A DNA stretch of 64,000 nucleotides from Paraburkholderia tropica (GTDB lineage: Bacteria; Pseudomonadota; Gammaproteobacteria; Burkholderiales; Burkholderiaceae): positions 124,001 to 188,000 of the forward strand of contig NZ_CAJZAR010000028.1 in assembly GCF_914484835.1 (NCBI RefSeq), given 5' to 3'. The notes under the pieces are model-generated. The model was not told where the DNA came from and made no database searches. It worked only from the letters and a program-made list of their open reading frames with translations. Of the stretch, positions 7,721 through 17,518 are shown piece by piece. The position numbers and the translations under genes are program-made. Within the stretch, counting starts at the first letter, position 1. Every line of letters begins with the position of its first letter.

Positions 7721-9610
7721 TCATTGCGGCTCGCGAATCGCGCGGCTCAGCGCGTCGATTTCCTCGCGCATGAACACGGGCGGATGCTGCGGCCAGCGCT
7801 CCGCCGCGTGGCCGCCCACGTGGTGCCGGAGCACGTCGAGCCATTCCTGCGCGAGCACGTAGTCCTCGAAGCGCTTCGTGCAGCGGGCCGCTTCCGTCGC
7901 GTCTCGTTCGCACGCCGCTTCCTGCTCCCAGCACGCATTCAACAGCCGGTAGGCGAGCCGCTGCGTGCTCGCGGCGGCGCGGCTCAAGGTGCGCGAGAGC
8001 GGCGCGTCGCCTTTCAGCGCGGGCGCATCGGCTTCGAAAACCTGCTGGAGCGTAATGGTCTGATGTTGCAGATCGCGCCGCGCTTCGAGCGCCTCGGGCG
8101 CGGTGGCCGCGCCATGCGAGAGACAACGCAGCACGCGCTGCGCGGCGGCGAGCGTGCGTGCCATTTCGCTGCGCAACTGATGATGCGCCGAGCGCCGCAC
8201 CGTGAAGTGAAACACCGCGAGCGCGACGGCGCAGCCGATGGCGGTATCGAGCGCGCGCGCGGTGAACAGATGCGTGATGGCCGGAAAGCCCTGGCCGCCC
8301 GCCGCGATGGTCAGCGCGTTCGAAGTGATGAAGATCGCGGCGACCGCGTACTGCAACACGACCCAGATCTCGATGGCGAATTGCAGCAGGCCGACGGCCG
8401 CCGCGATCCAGAGACCTTGCGGATGCGCGGCGAGCACGGCCCACGCGAGGATCAGGCCCGCGAGCGTGCCGAGCACGCGATAGCAGGCGCGCCGGAACGT
8501 GCCCGGCCAGCCATAGGCCTGATTGAGCACGACGACGACAGCCGCCATGCCCCAGTACGCGCGATCGAGCCCGAGCGCCACGCCGATGCCGCCTGCGATC
8601 AGCGTGGCCACGCCCACGCGCGCCGCGAGCAGCAGCGGATTCGACCACGGCACGACGCTCTCGCGCAGCGCTGCGAAAGCCGTGCGGCGGCTCAGCGGAA
8701 ACGACACGGCGTCTTCCGGCGCGGCGGGCACGGATGCATGCCGCGCTTCGTCGCCGAGACGGCGTGCTTCGCGCGCCAGCTGCGCGAATTCGGCGCGGTG
8801 CGCGTCTTGTGGGCCGGTCTCGGTCAGCAGCTCGGAAAAGATCCGGTGCAAGCGGTGGCCTTGACGGCGCAAGGCGTCGAGCACGGGATCGCTTGCCGCG
8901 CGCGAGGATGAAAAGGATTGCCAGGTAATCAGCGTGGTCCATGCTTCGTCGAGCGCGTGGGCGGCGCGGTGACGGGCCACGACGCCTTTCGCCGAACCGC
9001 TGCTCTCCGCGAAGGCGGCGACCGCTTCGGCCGCTGTGGCGATGGCCGCGCGTTCCGGTCCGCGCCGGTCGATCAGCGCACCGGCCATGTGGGCGAGCCA
9101 GGAGACGATGCCGCCGCACAGCACGTAAAGGCCGCTGCGCAGCGGATCGGCGCCGCTGGCGGCCATGCCCGTGCCGCTCGCGCAGGCCAGCGCGAACATA
9201 TAGGCGCCGGGCGGCCCGACGTGCAGCGAATTGCAGGCGAAGGTGGCGAGCGCGGCGATCAGCGCAACGAACACGACCGCCAGGATCGCATGAGGCGCGA
9301 TGCAGATGCCGAGCGCGACCACGGCGGCCAGTGCGAAGGCGATCAAGGCCAGATGCACGGCGCGGTTGCGATAAGGACGGTCGCTGCCGTAGAGCGCGGT
9401 GAAGGAGCCGATGGTGGCGAGCAGCCCGGCATGGATGTCGCCGGCGAACCAGCCGGCCATCACAGGGATGCCGCAGCACAGTCCGGCGCGCACGGCGAAA
9501 GGGAAACGCCGCTTCGCTGCGGGCGAAGCGAGCAGGGCAAGCAACGCGCGCAGCGCGACGAAGGGCTGGCGTAGCAGGGCGGCGATGCCTGAGGGTGAGG
9601 GAGTCTGCAT
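7721..9610 (-). CDS. FUSC-family (AaeB/YccS-like) aromatic acid efflux protein
   Basis: The ATG at 9610 (MQTPSPSGIAALLRQ) gives 629 residues. The protein has the FUSC layout: an N-terminal block of about five to six membrane helices (PFAVRAGLCCGIPVMAGWFAG onward), a soluble region of about 170 residues, a second membrane block (NPLLLAARVGVATLIAGGIG, YWGMAAVVVVLNQAYGWPGTF, IEIWVVLQYAVAAIFITSNA) and a long C-terminal helical domain. The GTFRRACYRVLGTLAG segment is characteristic. AaeB-type members export hydroxylated aromatic acids. Lying between the ubiD- and ubiX-like genes on the same strand, it probably relieves stress from the aromatic acid that the decarboxylase consumes. A perfect hairpin (ggcggctg/cagccgcc near 9650-9672) lies in its leader. 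Confidence 0.9.
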   Translation of the reverse strand: MQTPSPSGIAALLRQPFVALRALLALLASPAAKRRFPFAVRAGLCCGIPVMAGWFAGDIHAGLLATIGSFTALYGSDRPYRNRAVHLALIAFALAAVVALGICIAPHAILAVVFVALIAALATFACNSLHVGPPGAYMFALACASGTGMAASGADPLRSGLYVLCGGIVSWLAHMAGALIDRRGPERAAIATAAEAVAAFAESSGSAKGVVARHRAAHALDEAWTTLITWQSFSSSRAASDPVLDALRRQGHRLHRIFSELLTETGPQDAHRAEFAQLAREARRLGDEARHASVPAAPEDAVSFPLSRRTAFAALRESVVPWSNPLLLAARVGVATLIAGGIGVALGLDRAYWGMAAVVVVLNQAYGWPGTFRRACYRVLGTLAGLILAWAVLAAHPQGLWIAAAVGLLQFAIEIWVVLQYAVAAIFITSNALTIAAGGQGFPAITHLFTARALDTAIGCAVALAVFHFTVRRSAHHQLRSEMARTLAAAQRVLRCLSHGAATAPEALEARRDLQHQTITLQQVFEADAPALKGDAPLSRTLSRAAASTQRLAYRLLNACWEQEAACERDATEAARCTKRFEDYVLAQEWLDVLRHHVGGHAAERWPQHPPVFMREEIDALSRAIREPQ

Positions 9611-9784
9611 GAGATCGACCTTGTTCAGTCGTGCGCCGGTCACGATGAGGGCGGCTGCGCGTGCACAGCCGCCGTTCGATGCGTCGTTCGATCGGAGGAT
9701 CGTCGGTCCCGGCCGGACAGCGCCCGGTCAGGATACGACAAGAGGGGGTGGGCGCGCGTTTCAGCGCGCGCTTTAAGGTGCGGG

Positions 9785-11284
9785 TTAGCGTCCGTCGAAG
9801 CCCGGCAGGAAGCGGTTCACATCGACTTCGAGGAACTTCGAGCGCTCGAATTCGTGCTTGAGCTTGAACGGCACCGTGCAGTCGAAGATCGTCTTGCAGC
9901 TCGTGCCCACTTCCGGGATGCTCGGGCTGAACGCGGGCGTCTGCGACGGATCGAGCGGATGGCAGCGCACGCCCGGAATGGTGATGGTGTCGATGTCGCC
10001 CTGGAAGCGCGTCTGCATGGCCCACAGCACGTCGTCGGTGTCGAAGATGTCGACGTCTTCATCGACGAGCATCACGTGCTTGAGTTCCGGGAACGCCGCG
10101 AACGCGAGAATCGCGGCCTGGCGCTGTCGGCCCTCGTCGACGGCCGACGACTTCTTGAACTGCATCACCGCGAGCAGCTTGCCGCCGCCCGAGTTGTGCG
10201 CGTAGACGTTGAGCAGCTTGCCCGGCATCGCGCGCTCGACCATCTGCAGAATGCTCGCCTCGGTCGGAATGCCCGCCATGTTCACGTGCTCCTCGCCGGG
10301 GCCCATGGTGGTCTGCAGAATCGGGTTGAGGCGGTGCGTGACGGCCTTGACCTTGATGACCGGCAACTCGTCCTTCGACTCACCCGTGTAGCCGGGGAAT
10401 TCGGGCATCGCCTTGCCGGTGTCGGTGTTCTGGTCCTCGCGCTGGCGCACGTTCGGCAGCAGCTCGCCTTCGATGACGATTTCGGCGTGCGCGATGGCGC
10501 GCGCATTGATCGTCAGGCACTGCGAGAGCTCGACCGGACGGCCGCGCAGCGCGCCCGCGATCTTGAGTTCGTCGTAGCCGAGCGGCGTGGTCGGCGGCTC
10601 GAAACACGCGGCCACATAAATCGCCGGATCGACGCCGATGCTCACCGAAATCGGCAGCGGCTTGCCGGCCGCTTCGGCCTTCATGCGGAAGGCGTCGATA
10701 TGGCGGCCCGGCGTGAGCCACATCGTCAGTTCGTCCTTGCTCTGCACGCACAGACGGTGAATCGTCACGTCGTGCTCGCCGGTTTCGGGATCGGCCGCGT
10801 AGCACAGGCCCATCGTCAGATAAGGACCGGCGTCTTCGGGCGTGTTGGTCGGCGCGGGCAGCAGCGTGCGCAGATCGAAGCCGGGTTCGTCGGCGCGATG
10901 CACGATTTCCTGGCAGAGCGCGCGGCCCGGCTCGGCGAGCACCGGCTCGATCGGATGCTGGACCGAATCCTTCAGCAAAAAGCCGAGCTTTTCGGGTTCG
11001 GCGCCGAGCAGTCGCGCAACCCGCTTGCGCGAACCCAGCATGCCGATGGCGACGCGAAACGCCGGAAAGCCCTTCACGTTGTTGAACATCATCGCGGGGC
11101 CGCCGCGTTTGGTCGGGCGCGCGGTCGTGCCGCCCGCGCCGACGTAGCGATAGACGCCCGAGAGTTCGGCTTCGGGATCGACAGGTTCGTTCGTTTCGAC
11201 GTATTCGCCTTCGTGCTGCTTGAGCAGGTCGATGGCGGAGCGCAGGTCGGTGACGTTGGCGGCGGTGAGAGTCGGTTCGCTCAT
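9785..11284 (-). CDS. UbiD-family non-oxidative hydroxyarylate decarboxylase
   Basis: Starting at the ATG at 11284 (MSEPTLTAANVTDLRSAIDL) the protein has 499 residues, matching the C (catalytic) subunit of the VdcBCD/ShdBCD type. Family blocks include GPAMMFNNVKGFPAFRVAIGMLGSRKR near the N-terminus, EHDVTIHRLCVQSKDELTMW, PISVSIGVDPAIYVAACFE and, late, MLVDEDVDIFDTDDVLWAMQTRFQ with the metal/prFMN-site acids. The enzyme would use prenylated FMN to decarboxylate (or reversibly carboxylate) a phenolic acid such as vanillate, 4-hydroxybenzoate or gallate. UbiX-like and FUSC genes follow on the same strand. The small D subunit (about 75 residues in Bacillus and Streptomyces systems) is not visible here. 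A longer upstream start (to 11560) has no family match. Confidence 0.94.
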   Translation of the reverse strand: MSEPTLTAANVTDLRSAIDLLKQHEGEYVETNEPVDPEAELSGVYRYVGAGGTTARPTKRGGPAMMFNNVKGFPAFRVAIGMLGSRKRVARLLGAEPEKLGFLLKDSVQHPIEPVLAEPGRALCQEIVHRADEPGFDLRTLLPAPTNTPEDAGPYLTMGLCYAADPETGEHDVTIHRLCVQSKDELTMWLTPGRHIDAFRMKAEAAGKPLPISVSIGVDPAIYVAACFEPPTTPLGYDELKIAGALRGRPVELSQCLTINARAIAHAEIVIEGELLPNVRQREDQNTDTGKAMPEFPGYTGESKDELPVIKVKAVTHRLNPILQTTMGPGEEHVNMAGIPTEASILQMVERAMPGKLLNVYAHNSGGGKLLAVMQFKKSSAVDEGRQRQAAILAFAAFPELKHVMLVDEDVDIFDTDDVLWAMQTRFQGDIDTITIPGVRCHPLDPSQTPAFSPSIPEVGTSCKTIFDCTVPFKLKHEFERSKFLEVDVNRFLPGFDGR

Positions 11285-11687
11285 GATCGTTTCTCCAGAA
11301 TGGCGGGTTGTGCTGGACACGTGGACTGCTGCGTCCTTCCGTGGAGAAAAGTATGCAGTTTGCGATACCAAAGATCGATATACATGGACCGTCAATATTG
11401 ATAAGCATGAACTTATGAAAAGAACGGCCGTGCGCAAATGGCGGGAGCCTGTCCATCTGATCGGCTCGCGCGGCAATGCGAGTTGTTTATCGGGTTGCCG
11501 CGTCGCCGGTTCGCTGACCTGTCGGCCCATCAAGGATTTCGCGCGATGAGGCACGCACAAGACCGCGCGGCAGCGGGCGCGGCGTCGCTTTCATTCCCTT
11601 CAGCGCCTGCCGCCGCGGTCGATATCCCCGGCATGGAGCGGAATCAGATCGGCTCCGCACGATAAATACAGGGAGACATCGAGAGAC
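11285..11687. other. divergent intergenic region (ubiD / chemoreceptor)
   Basis: No gene is supported. The left half holds the ubiD leader and its conserved box; the right half leads to the chemoreceptor and has its ribosome-binding site (agggagac) just before the ATG at 11688. The reading frames across it look like shadows. Confidence 0.6.
11350..11405 (-). promoter_or_regulatory. promoter/regulator box upstream of ubiD, shared with ubiX
   Basis: This is the partner of the box at 7557-7612: the blocks agtatgc, aagatcgata and tgataag sit at the same offsets (0, 21, 49), 66 bp before the ubiD start. The conserved spacing over about five helical turns suggests one activator bound at both operons. 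Confidence 0.6.
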
Positions 11688-13232
11688 ATGCGTAATCTCA
11701 GCTTCAAGGCGACGTTGTGGAGCACCGTTGCCGTGGTGTGGTTCAGCCTGCTCACGCTTTCGGTCATCAATTCGATCGCGACCCGCAATCTGATGATGGA
11801 CGACCGCGTGACCTCGCTGCGCGAGCAGGTGCAATCGGCGGTGAGTATCGTCGAGGGTTACGAAAAGGCCGCGCGCGAAGGCAAGATGCCGGTGGCCGAG
11901 GCGCAAAGCCGCGCGCTCGCGCAATTGCGTTTCATCCGATATGGCACGAGCGGTTATTTGCTCGTGGTGGATTCGTCGATGCTGCAATTGCTGAATCCGG
12001 TCAAGCCCGAGTTCGAAAATAAAATCAACGATCTCGTCGACGAAACGGGCAAGCATTTCACTGCCGAAATCATTCAGCACGATCGCGACGGCACGCATAC
12101 GACGACTTATCGTTTTCCCAAACCGGGCGAGACGCGCACGCAACCCAAGATCGCGTATGGCGAATATGTGCAGGCGTGGGACTGGCACGTCTACACGGGC
12201 GCTTACGTCGACGATATCGACCGCGAGTTTTATTGGCACCTGTCGTATGGCGCGGCGATCGTCTGCGCGGTCGGTCTCATGGTCACGCTGGTGTTCGGTC
12301 TGATCATTCGCCGCGTGAATGGTCAACTCGGCGGCGATCCGCAATTCGTGGCGGGCGTATGCGAGCGCATTGCGCAAGGCGATCTCACCGTGCGCCTCGA
12401 CGTGCGGCCCGATCAGGCGCATAGCTTGATGGCGTCCGTGCGCGCGATGCAGCAGCGCTTGCGGCTCGCCATCGACGCGGTCAAGCAGTCGGCGGGTTCG
12501 ATTGCCGGCGCCACCAACGAAATCGCCACCGGCAACGCCGATCTTTCCGCGCGCACCGAAGCCCAGGCCGCCGCGCTCGAACAAACGGCGGCGAGCATGG
12601 AAGAACTGACCTCGGCCGTGCGGCAGAATTCGGGCAACGCCGAAACCGCCAGCGAAGTCGCCTCGCAGGCGCAGCAGATCGCGCGGGAATGCAGCGCGGC
12701 GGTGTCGAGCGTGGTCGAAGCCATGACGCGCATCGACGACAGCGGGCTGCGGATCGGCGAGATCATCGGCATGATCGAAGCCATCGCGTTTCAGACCAAT
12801 ATTCTCGCGCTCAACGCGGCCGTCGAGGCGGCGCGCGCGGGCGAGGAGGGACGCGGATTCGCGGTCGTGGCGGCGGAAGTGCGCTCGCTCGCGCAGCGCT
12901 CGTCGGCGGCGGCGAAGGACGTGCGCGGCGTGATCGAGTTATCGGCGGCGAACGTGCAGCAAGGTAACGCGTCGGTGGCCGTTGCGGGCGATGCAATGGA
13001 GCGCGCGCATACGTCGATCGAACGCGTCGCGACGCTGATCGGCGAAATCGCTTCGGCTTCGCACGAGCAGAGCCGCGGCATCGATCAGATCAATCAGGCC
13101 GTCACGCAAATGGATCAGGGCACGCAGCAGAACGCCGCGCTCGTTGAAGAGGCGGCTGCGGCGGCGGCCTGCCTGCGCGACGAAGCGCGCAAGCTCTGCG
13201 ACGCGGTCGAGACGTTCAGGACACAGGCATAA
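11688..13232 (+). CDS. methyl-accepting chemotaxis protein with periplasmic Cache sensor
   Basis: This 514-residue chemoreceptor has a first membrane helix (about 10-30), a periplasmic single-Cache domain (about 35-190; [36 protein letters not shown]), a second membrane helix (about 190-215, [20 protein letters not shown]), a HAMP linker and the cytoplasmic signalling hairpin. The hairpin tip, [20 protein letters not shown], is the conserved CheA/CheW contact. The sCache type often senses small organic acids. No pentapeptide CheR tether is visible at the C-terminus. It is transcribed alone and ends at a strong terminator. It lies next to the aromatic-acid locus but nothing shows a functional link. 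Confidence 0.95.
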   Translation: MRNLSFKATLWSTVAVVWFSLLTLSVINSIATRNLMMDDRVTSLREQVQSAVSIVEGYEKAAREGKMPVAEAQSRALAQLRFIRYGTSGYLLVVDSSMLQLLNPVKPEFENKINDLVDETGKHFTAEIIQHDRDGTHTTTYRFPKPGETRTQPKIAYGEYVQAWDWHVYTGAYVDDIDREFYWHLSYGAAIVCAVGLMVTLVFGLIIRRVNGQLGGDPQFVAGVCERIAQGDLTVRLDVRPDQAHSLMASVRAMQQRLRLAIDAVKQSAGSIAGATNEIATGNADLSARTEAQAAALEQTAASMEELTSAVRQNSGNAETASEVASQAQQIARECSAAVSSVVEAMTRIDDSGLRIGEIIGMIEAIAFQTNILALNAAVEAARAGEEGRGFAVVAAEVRSLAQRSSAAAKDVRGVIELSAANVQQGNASVAVAGDAMERAHTSIERVATLIGEIASASHEQSRGIDQINQAVTQMDQGTQQNAALVEEAAAAAACLRDEARKLCDAVETFRTQA

Positions 13233-13268
13233 AAAAACGCCAGCGCGCGCGAGCGGCTGGCGTTTTTT
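13232..13268. terminator. bidirectional terminator between chemoreceptor and ABC exporter
   Basis: A 13-bp stem (aaaaaacgccagc at 13232-13244 with its complement at 13256-13268) has A's on one side and T's on the other, so it can stop both convergent transcripts (chemoreceptor ending 13232, ABC permease ending 13284). Confidence 0.9.
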
Positions 13269-13283
13269 CTGGAGATCGCGGGC

Positions 13284-14045
13284 CTAGCTTTTCAGGCGAT
13301 AACCGGTCTTGAAGATCCACGCGGTGATCGCGAGAAACAGCCCGAGAAACGCGGCGGTCATGCCGAGACTCACGCCGACCGCCACATCGGCGAGCCCGTA
13401 AAAACTCCAGCGAAAACCGCTGATCAGATAGACGATCGGATTGAACAGCGTGATCACGCGCCACGCGGGCGGCAGCATATCGACCGAATAAAAACTGCCG
13501 CCGAGAAACGTCAATGGCGTGATGACCAGCAGCGGCACGATTTGCAGTTTCTCGAAGTTGTCCGCCCAGATGCCGATGATGAAGCCGAGCAAACTGAAGG
13601 TGACCGCCGTGAGCAGCAGAAACAGCAGCATCCAGAACGGATGCTGAATCTGGATCGGCACGAACAGCGCGGCGGTCGCGAGAATGATGACGCCGAGCAG
13701 AATCGACTTGGTCGCCGCCGCGCCGACATAGGCAATGACGATTTCGAAATACGACACGGGCGCGGAGAGCAATTCGTAAATCGTACCCGTAAAGCGCGGG
13801 AAATAAATGCCGAACGACGCATTCGAAATGCTCTGCGACAGCAGCGAAAGCATGATCAGACCCGGCACGATGAACGCGCCATAACTCACGCCGTTCACTT
13901 CCTTGATGCGCGAGCCGATCGCCGAGCCGAATACGATGAAATAGAGTGAAGTCGAAATAACCGGCGCGACGATGCTCTGCATCAGCGTGCGCCGCGTGCG
14001 CGCCATCTCGAAGCGGTAGATCGCGCGGATCGCGTAGATGTTCAT
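13284..14045 (-). CDS. ABC-2 type exporter, permease subunit
   Basis: The ATG at 14045 ([20 protein letters not shown]) gives 253 residues with six hydrophobic segments and the ABC-2 family blocks [29 protein letters not shown]-like [17 protein letters not shown] and [20 protein letters not shown]. It resembles E. coli YadH and the DrrB-type permeases. The start overlaps the stop of the ATP-binding gene by four bases (ATGA), so the pair forms one two-gene exporter. The substrate is unknown. Starts further upstream would run through the ATPase gene and are shadows. Confidence 0.94.
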   Translation of the reverse strand: MNIYAIRAIYRFEMARTRRTLMQSIVAPVISTSLYFIVFGSAIGSRIKEVNGVSYGAFIVPGLIMLSLLSQSISNASFGIYFPRFTGTIYELLSAPVSYFEIVIAYVGAAATKSILLGVIILATAALFVPIQIQHPFWMLLFLLLTAVTFSLLGFIIGIWADNFEKLQIVPLLVITPLTFLGGSFYSVDMLPPAWRVITLFNPIVYLISGFRWSFYGLADVAVGVSLGMTAAFLGLFLAITAWIFKTGYRLKS

Positions 14046-15022
14046 CGTGAGGTCTCCTTTCGAGGATCGTTTTCCGCCGTGCGCGCGGCGGCTGCCGCCG
14101 CGTCCTTGCCGACGAGACTCACGAAGATATCCTCCAGCGAACTCTGGCTCGTTTGCAGATCCGTGAAGCCGATGCCCGATTCGCTCAGGCTCTTGAGCAG
14201 CGCGAGAATGTCGTTGCGCTCGTTTTCGGCGTCGTAGGTGTAGATGAGTTCGGCGCCGCCATTGCCGAGTTCCAGACGCCACGCGGCGAGCGCGGGCGGA
14301 ATGGCGTTCAGCGGCGTGTCGAGCTGCAAGGTCAGTTGCTTGCGGCCCAGCTTGCGCATCAGCGCGTCCTTGCGCTCGACGAGCATGATTTCGCCCGCAT
14401 TGATCACGCCGATGCGGTCGGCCATTTCCTCGGCTTCGTCGATGTAATGGGTCGTGAGGATGATGGTCACGCCGTTGGCCTTGAGGCCGCGCACGAGTTC
14501 CCACATGTCGCGGCGCAGTTCGACGTCCACGCCCGCCGTGGGCTCGTCGAGAAACAGAATCTGCGGCTCGTGCGCGAGCGCCTTCGCAATCAGCACGCGG
14601 CGCTTCATGCCGCCCGAGAGCGTGAGGATCTTGTTGTTGCGCTTTTCCCAGAGCGAGAGGTCGCGCAGCACGCGCTCGACATAGGCCGGATTGGCCGGCT
14701 TGCCGAACAGGCCGCGGCTGAACGACACGGTGGCCCAGACGGTTTCGAACGCGTCGGTCGTGAGCTCTTGCGGCACGAGGCCGATCAGCGAGCGCGCGGC
14801 GCGGTAATCCGTGACGATATCGTGACCGGCGACCCGCACCTGACCTTCACTCGCATTGACGATGCCGCAGACGATGCTGATGAGCGTCGTCTTGCCCGCG
14901 CCGTTCGGCCCGAGCAGCGCGAAGATTTCGCCGCGATGAATGTCCAGGTTGATGCGCGAAAGCGCGCGGAATCCCGATGCATAGACTTTCGAGAGATTCT
15001 CGATGGAGAGGATCGTTTGCAT
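14042..15022 (-). CDS. ABC-2 type exporter, ATP-binding subunit
   Basis: The ATG at 15022 ([20 protein letters not shown]) gives 326 residues. Walker A is [10 protein letters not shown] (about residues 39-48), the Q-loop lies in GLVPQEL, the ABC signature is [15 protein letters not shown], Walker B is [12 protein letters not shown] and the switch His is in [10 protein letters not shown]. The C-terminal 90 residues ([17 protein letters not shown], then [11 protein letters not shown]) are the extension seen in YadG/DrrA-type ATPases. Its tail is Ala-rich. It is the first gene of the exporter pair. Confidence 0.95.
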   Translation of the reverse strand: MQTILSIENLSKVYASGFRALSRINLDIHRGEIFALLGPNGAGKTTLISIVCGIVNASEGQVRVAGHDIVTDYRAARSLIGLVPQELTTDAFETVWATVSFSRGLFGKPANPAYVERVLRDLSLWEKRNNKILTLSGGMKRRVLIAKALAHEPQILFLDEPTAGVDVELRRDMWELVRGLKANGVTIILTTHYIDEAEEMADRIGVINAGEIMLVERKDALMRKLGRKQLTLQLDTPLNAIPPALAAWRLELGNGGAELIYTYDAENERNDILALLKSLSESGIGFTDLQTSQSSLEDIFVSLVGKDAAAAAARTAENDPRKETSR

Positions 15023-15343
15023 GTGCGTGACATTACCAGAATCGGCGCTCGAACATGGCGGGCGGGGAATGGGAAGCTGTGTTCGCGCTGTGGAACGGCG
15101 ATTGATGCGCGAACCGGGACTAGTTCGGGGCATTGTTGGTGCGCGTTGAATAATGGCGGCGGGCCGGTTGTGAACCTGGCCGCCTGCGGAATATTTTCTC
15201 CGCTTATACTGAGCGTCGCCTGAAAGGCTCACGCCTCGGGCCCCACGCTGCAAGCCAAAAAATAACAGGACTTCAATCGACAAAAACGGCACGCGATTCC
15301 CGTTTCGCAACCGCAGTTATTCACCGACAGGTGGGGGCCTTCT
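15023..15343. other. divergent promoter region (ABC exporter / nucleoside permease)
   Basis: No gene is supported. A good -10 element for rightward transcription (tatact at 15205-15210) lies 134 bp before the nucleoside permease start, without a clear -35. A GC-rich imperfect hairpin (ggcggc...gccgcc) lies just upstream, near 15153-15184. The AT content is higher from about 15240 to 15330. Confidence 0.5.
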
Positions 15344-16411
15344 ATGCTAAATCGTGCTTTTTATGCAGTGATTTCATCGTTGCTCGTGGCGGGCGCGGCC
15401 GTTGCCCCGGCCATCGCGCGCGCCGACGACAGCTTCGCGCAGGACGACGGCGGTTCGCACGGCCGTCCGGTCAAGGTCATGATCATTTCCATGTTCGGCC
15501 CCGAAGGCCAGGTGTGGCTCGATAATCTCGGCCCGTGGCAGGACATCACGGTTGCGGGTCTGTCGCCCGATTATCCGGCCGTGCACTGCAATCGTCAGGA
15601 CGTCTGCGTGATGACCACCGGCATGGGCCACACGAATGCCGCCGCGTCGATCATGGCGCTGACGTTCTCGCCGCGTTTCGATTTGCGCCGCACGTATTTC
15701 ATGGTGGCCGGGATCGCCGGTATCGATCCGCAGCAGGGCACCGTCGGTTCCGCCGCGTGGGCGAACTGGCTCGTCGATTTCGGCATTCAATGGGAAATCG
15801 ACGGACGCGAAATTCCCGCGAACTGGAACACCGGTTATCTCGGCATCAACACGACAGATCCGACGCAGAAGCCGCCGCTCGATTACCGCACCGAGGTGTT
15901 CCAGCTGAATCCGGCACTCACGAAGGCGGCCTTCGCGCTGTCGCGCACCGTGACGCTCAGCGATAACGCGCAGGCGCAGGCGGCGCGCGCCAAATACAGC
16001 TATGCGCCCGCGAATCGTCCGCCGACCGTGATCCAGTGCGATACGCTCGCGGGCGATACCTGGTGGTCGGGCACCGACCTCGGCGAGCGCGCGCGTCAAT
16101 GGACCAGGATCCTGACCGATGGCAAGGGCACGTACTGCACGACGCAGCAGGAAGATAACGCGACGTATGAGGCGCTGAAGCGCGCGGCGGCCACGCATCG
16201 CGTCGATCTGAATCGTGTTGCGGTGCTGCGCGCCGGTTCGGATTTCGACCGGCCGTATGCGGGTCAAACGAGCGCCGATAATCTCCTCAACTACGCGGCG
16301 CAAGGCGGCTTTACGATTGCCATCGCGAATCTGTATCTCGCCGGCAATCCGCTCGTGCAGGATATCGTCAAGCATTGGGGCGAGTGGCGCGACGGCGTTC
16401 CGCAGCGCTAA
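15344..16411 (+). CDS. purine nucleoside permease (NUP) family protein
   Basis: This 355-residue protein starts with a clear signal peptide (MLNRAFYAVISSLLVAGAAV, cleavage near ARA-DD), so it is exported to the periplasm. VKVMIISMFGPEGQVWLDNL, VCVMTTGMGHTNAAASIMAL, TYFMVAGIAGIDPQQGTVGSA and the late RAGSDFDRPYAGQTSADNL are the conserved blocks of the NUP family first described in Candida. The fold is related to nucleoside phosphorylases, so a periplasmic nucleoside-binding or -cleaving role is as likely as transport; there are no membrane helices in the mature part. It stands alone and ends before a strong palindrome. Confidence 0.93.
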   Translation: MLNRAFYAVISSLLVAGAAVAPAIARADDSFAQDDGGSHGRPVKVMIISMFGPEGQVWLDNLGPWQDITVAGLSPDYPAVHCNRQDVCVMTTGMGHTNAAASIMALTFSPRFDLRRTYFMVAGIAGIDPQQGTVGSAAWANWLVDFGIQWEIDGREIPANWNTGYLGINTTDPTQKPPLDYRTEVFQLNPALTKAAFALSRTVTLSDNAQAQAARAKYSYAPANRPPTVIQCDTLAGDTWWSGTDLGERARQWTRILTDGKGTYCTTQQEDNATYEALKRAAATHRVDLNRVAVLRAGSDFDRPYAGQTSADNLLNYAAQGGFTIAIANLYLAGNPLVQDIVKHWGEWRDGVPQR

Positions 16412-16426
16412 GGCCCAGGCGCTGGC

Positions 16427-16462
16427 GCCCGGCGTTCACGATGCGCATCGTGAACGCCGGGC
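16427..16462. terminator. 36-bp perfect palindrome between convergent genes
   Basis: Bases 16427-16462 are their own reverse complement over the full 36 bp (arms gcccggcgttcacgatgc, centre atgcgcat). The element lies between the convergent stops of the nucleoside permease (16411) and the LysR gene (16497). It can form an 18-bp hairpin in either transcript, or a cruciform, and probably ends both, though no U-run follows. Confidence 0.7.
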
Positions 16463-16496
16463 CTGGTCAGTCGCGCTCACTCGCGCTCAGTCGTGA

Positions 16497-17393
16497 TCAG
16501 TCCGCGGCGAATCGCTTGACGAGAAAATCGATCGCACTCCGTAGCATGGCCGTGGGCCGCAGCTCGCGCGAGTGGACGAGATGCATCGGCGTATGCACGT
16601 GGCTCCACGTCGGCAGCACCGCAACGAGACGCCCTTCGGCGATATCGTTTTCCAGCATCAATTCCGGTTGCAGCACGATGCCCGTGCCGCGCAGCGCCGC
16701 CGCGCGCAACGCGCGGCCATCGTTCGCGGTAAAGCGGCCGTCGACGGGCACGTGGCAGATCTGCTGTTCCGGCCCGACCAGCGCCCAGAAGAATTCCTTC
16801 TTTTTCCAGTACGCGAGGCCAAGGCAGGCGTGATCGCGCAATTGCCCGGGCGTTTCGGGCTGGCCGTGGCGTTCGAGATAGGACGGCGCGGCGGCGAGCA
16901 CGCGCCGATACGCATGCAGCGGATGCGCGACGAGATCCGCGCTGTCGAGTTCGCCGATATGAATGGCGAGGTGATAGCCCTCGCGCATCAGATCGACGGG
17001 CGCATTATCGAGCGTGAGATCGACGCTGACTTCAGGATGCTGTTCGAGATAATCGGCGAGCACCGGTGCGAGTTTCTCGCTGCCGAAGCTGACCGGCGCG
17101 ACGATTTTCAATCGGCCGCGCGGACTGCTGCGCAATTCGGCGGCGCTGGCTTCGGCCTGGTCGAATTCGTGCAGCGCGCGTTTGCATCGCTCGTAATACA
17201 GCGCCCCGATTTCGGTGAGCTTGTGTTGACGCGTGGTTCGATGCAGCAGCCGCGCGCCGAGCCTTTCCTCGATCTCGCGCACGTGTTTGGCGGCCATCGT
17301 CGCGGTGACGTTGCTCAACGCGGCCGCGGCCGCAAAACTCCCCGATTCGACGACGCGGACGAACATCTGCATCCCCGCCAGTTTATCGGCCAT
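16497..17393 (-). CDS. LysR-family transcriptional regulator
   Basis: This 298-residue protein has the LysR winged helix-turn-helix at residues 1-60 (MADKLAGMQMFVRVVESGSF, ATMAAKHVREIEERLGARL, LLHRTTRQHKLTEIG), followed by a linker helix and a two-lobe substrate-binding domain (LKIVAPVSFGSEKLAPVLAD, the middle VDLTLDNAPVDLMREGYHLA). The C-terminus (LVHSRELRPTAMLRSAIDFL) is typical of the CrgA/DsdC-like branch. It is divergent from a 61-residue tautomerase gene across 125 bp, the classic place for its target. Confidence 0.93.
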   Translation of the reverse strand: MADKLAGMQMFVRVVESGSFAAAAALSNVTATMAAKHVREIEERLGARLLHRTTRQHKLTEIGALYYERCKRALHEFDQAEASAAELRSSPRGRLKIVAPVSFGSEKLAPVLADYLEQHPEVSVDLTLDNAPVDLMREGYHLAIHIGELDSADLVAHPLHAYRRVLAAAPSYLERHGQPETPGQLRDHACLGLAYWKKKEFFWALVGPEQQICHVPVDGRFTANDGRALRAAALRGTGIVLQPELMLENDIAEGRLVAVLPTWSHVHTPMHLVHSRELRPTAMLRSAIDFLVKRFAAD

Positions 17394-17518
17394 TCAATAC
17401 TCCACTCGAAACCTCACGGTTCCGGGTATCACAACTCAGGGCCTGTTTATCCATGCTTTGCGCTTCCTGATAATGGCTGCATCCGCGTCGCTGGAACGCG
17501 GTAAAAAACGGAGTCATT

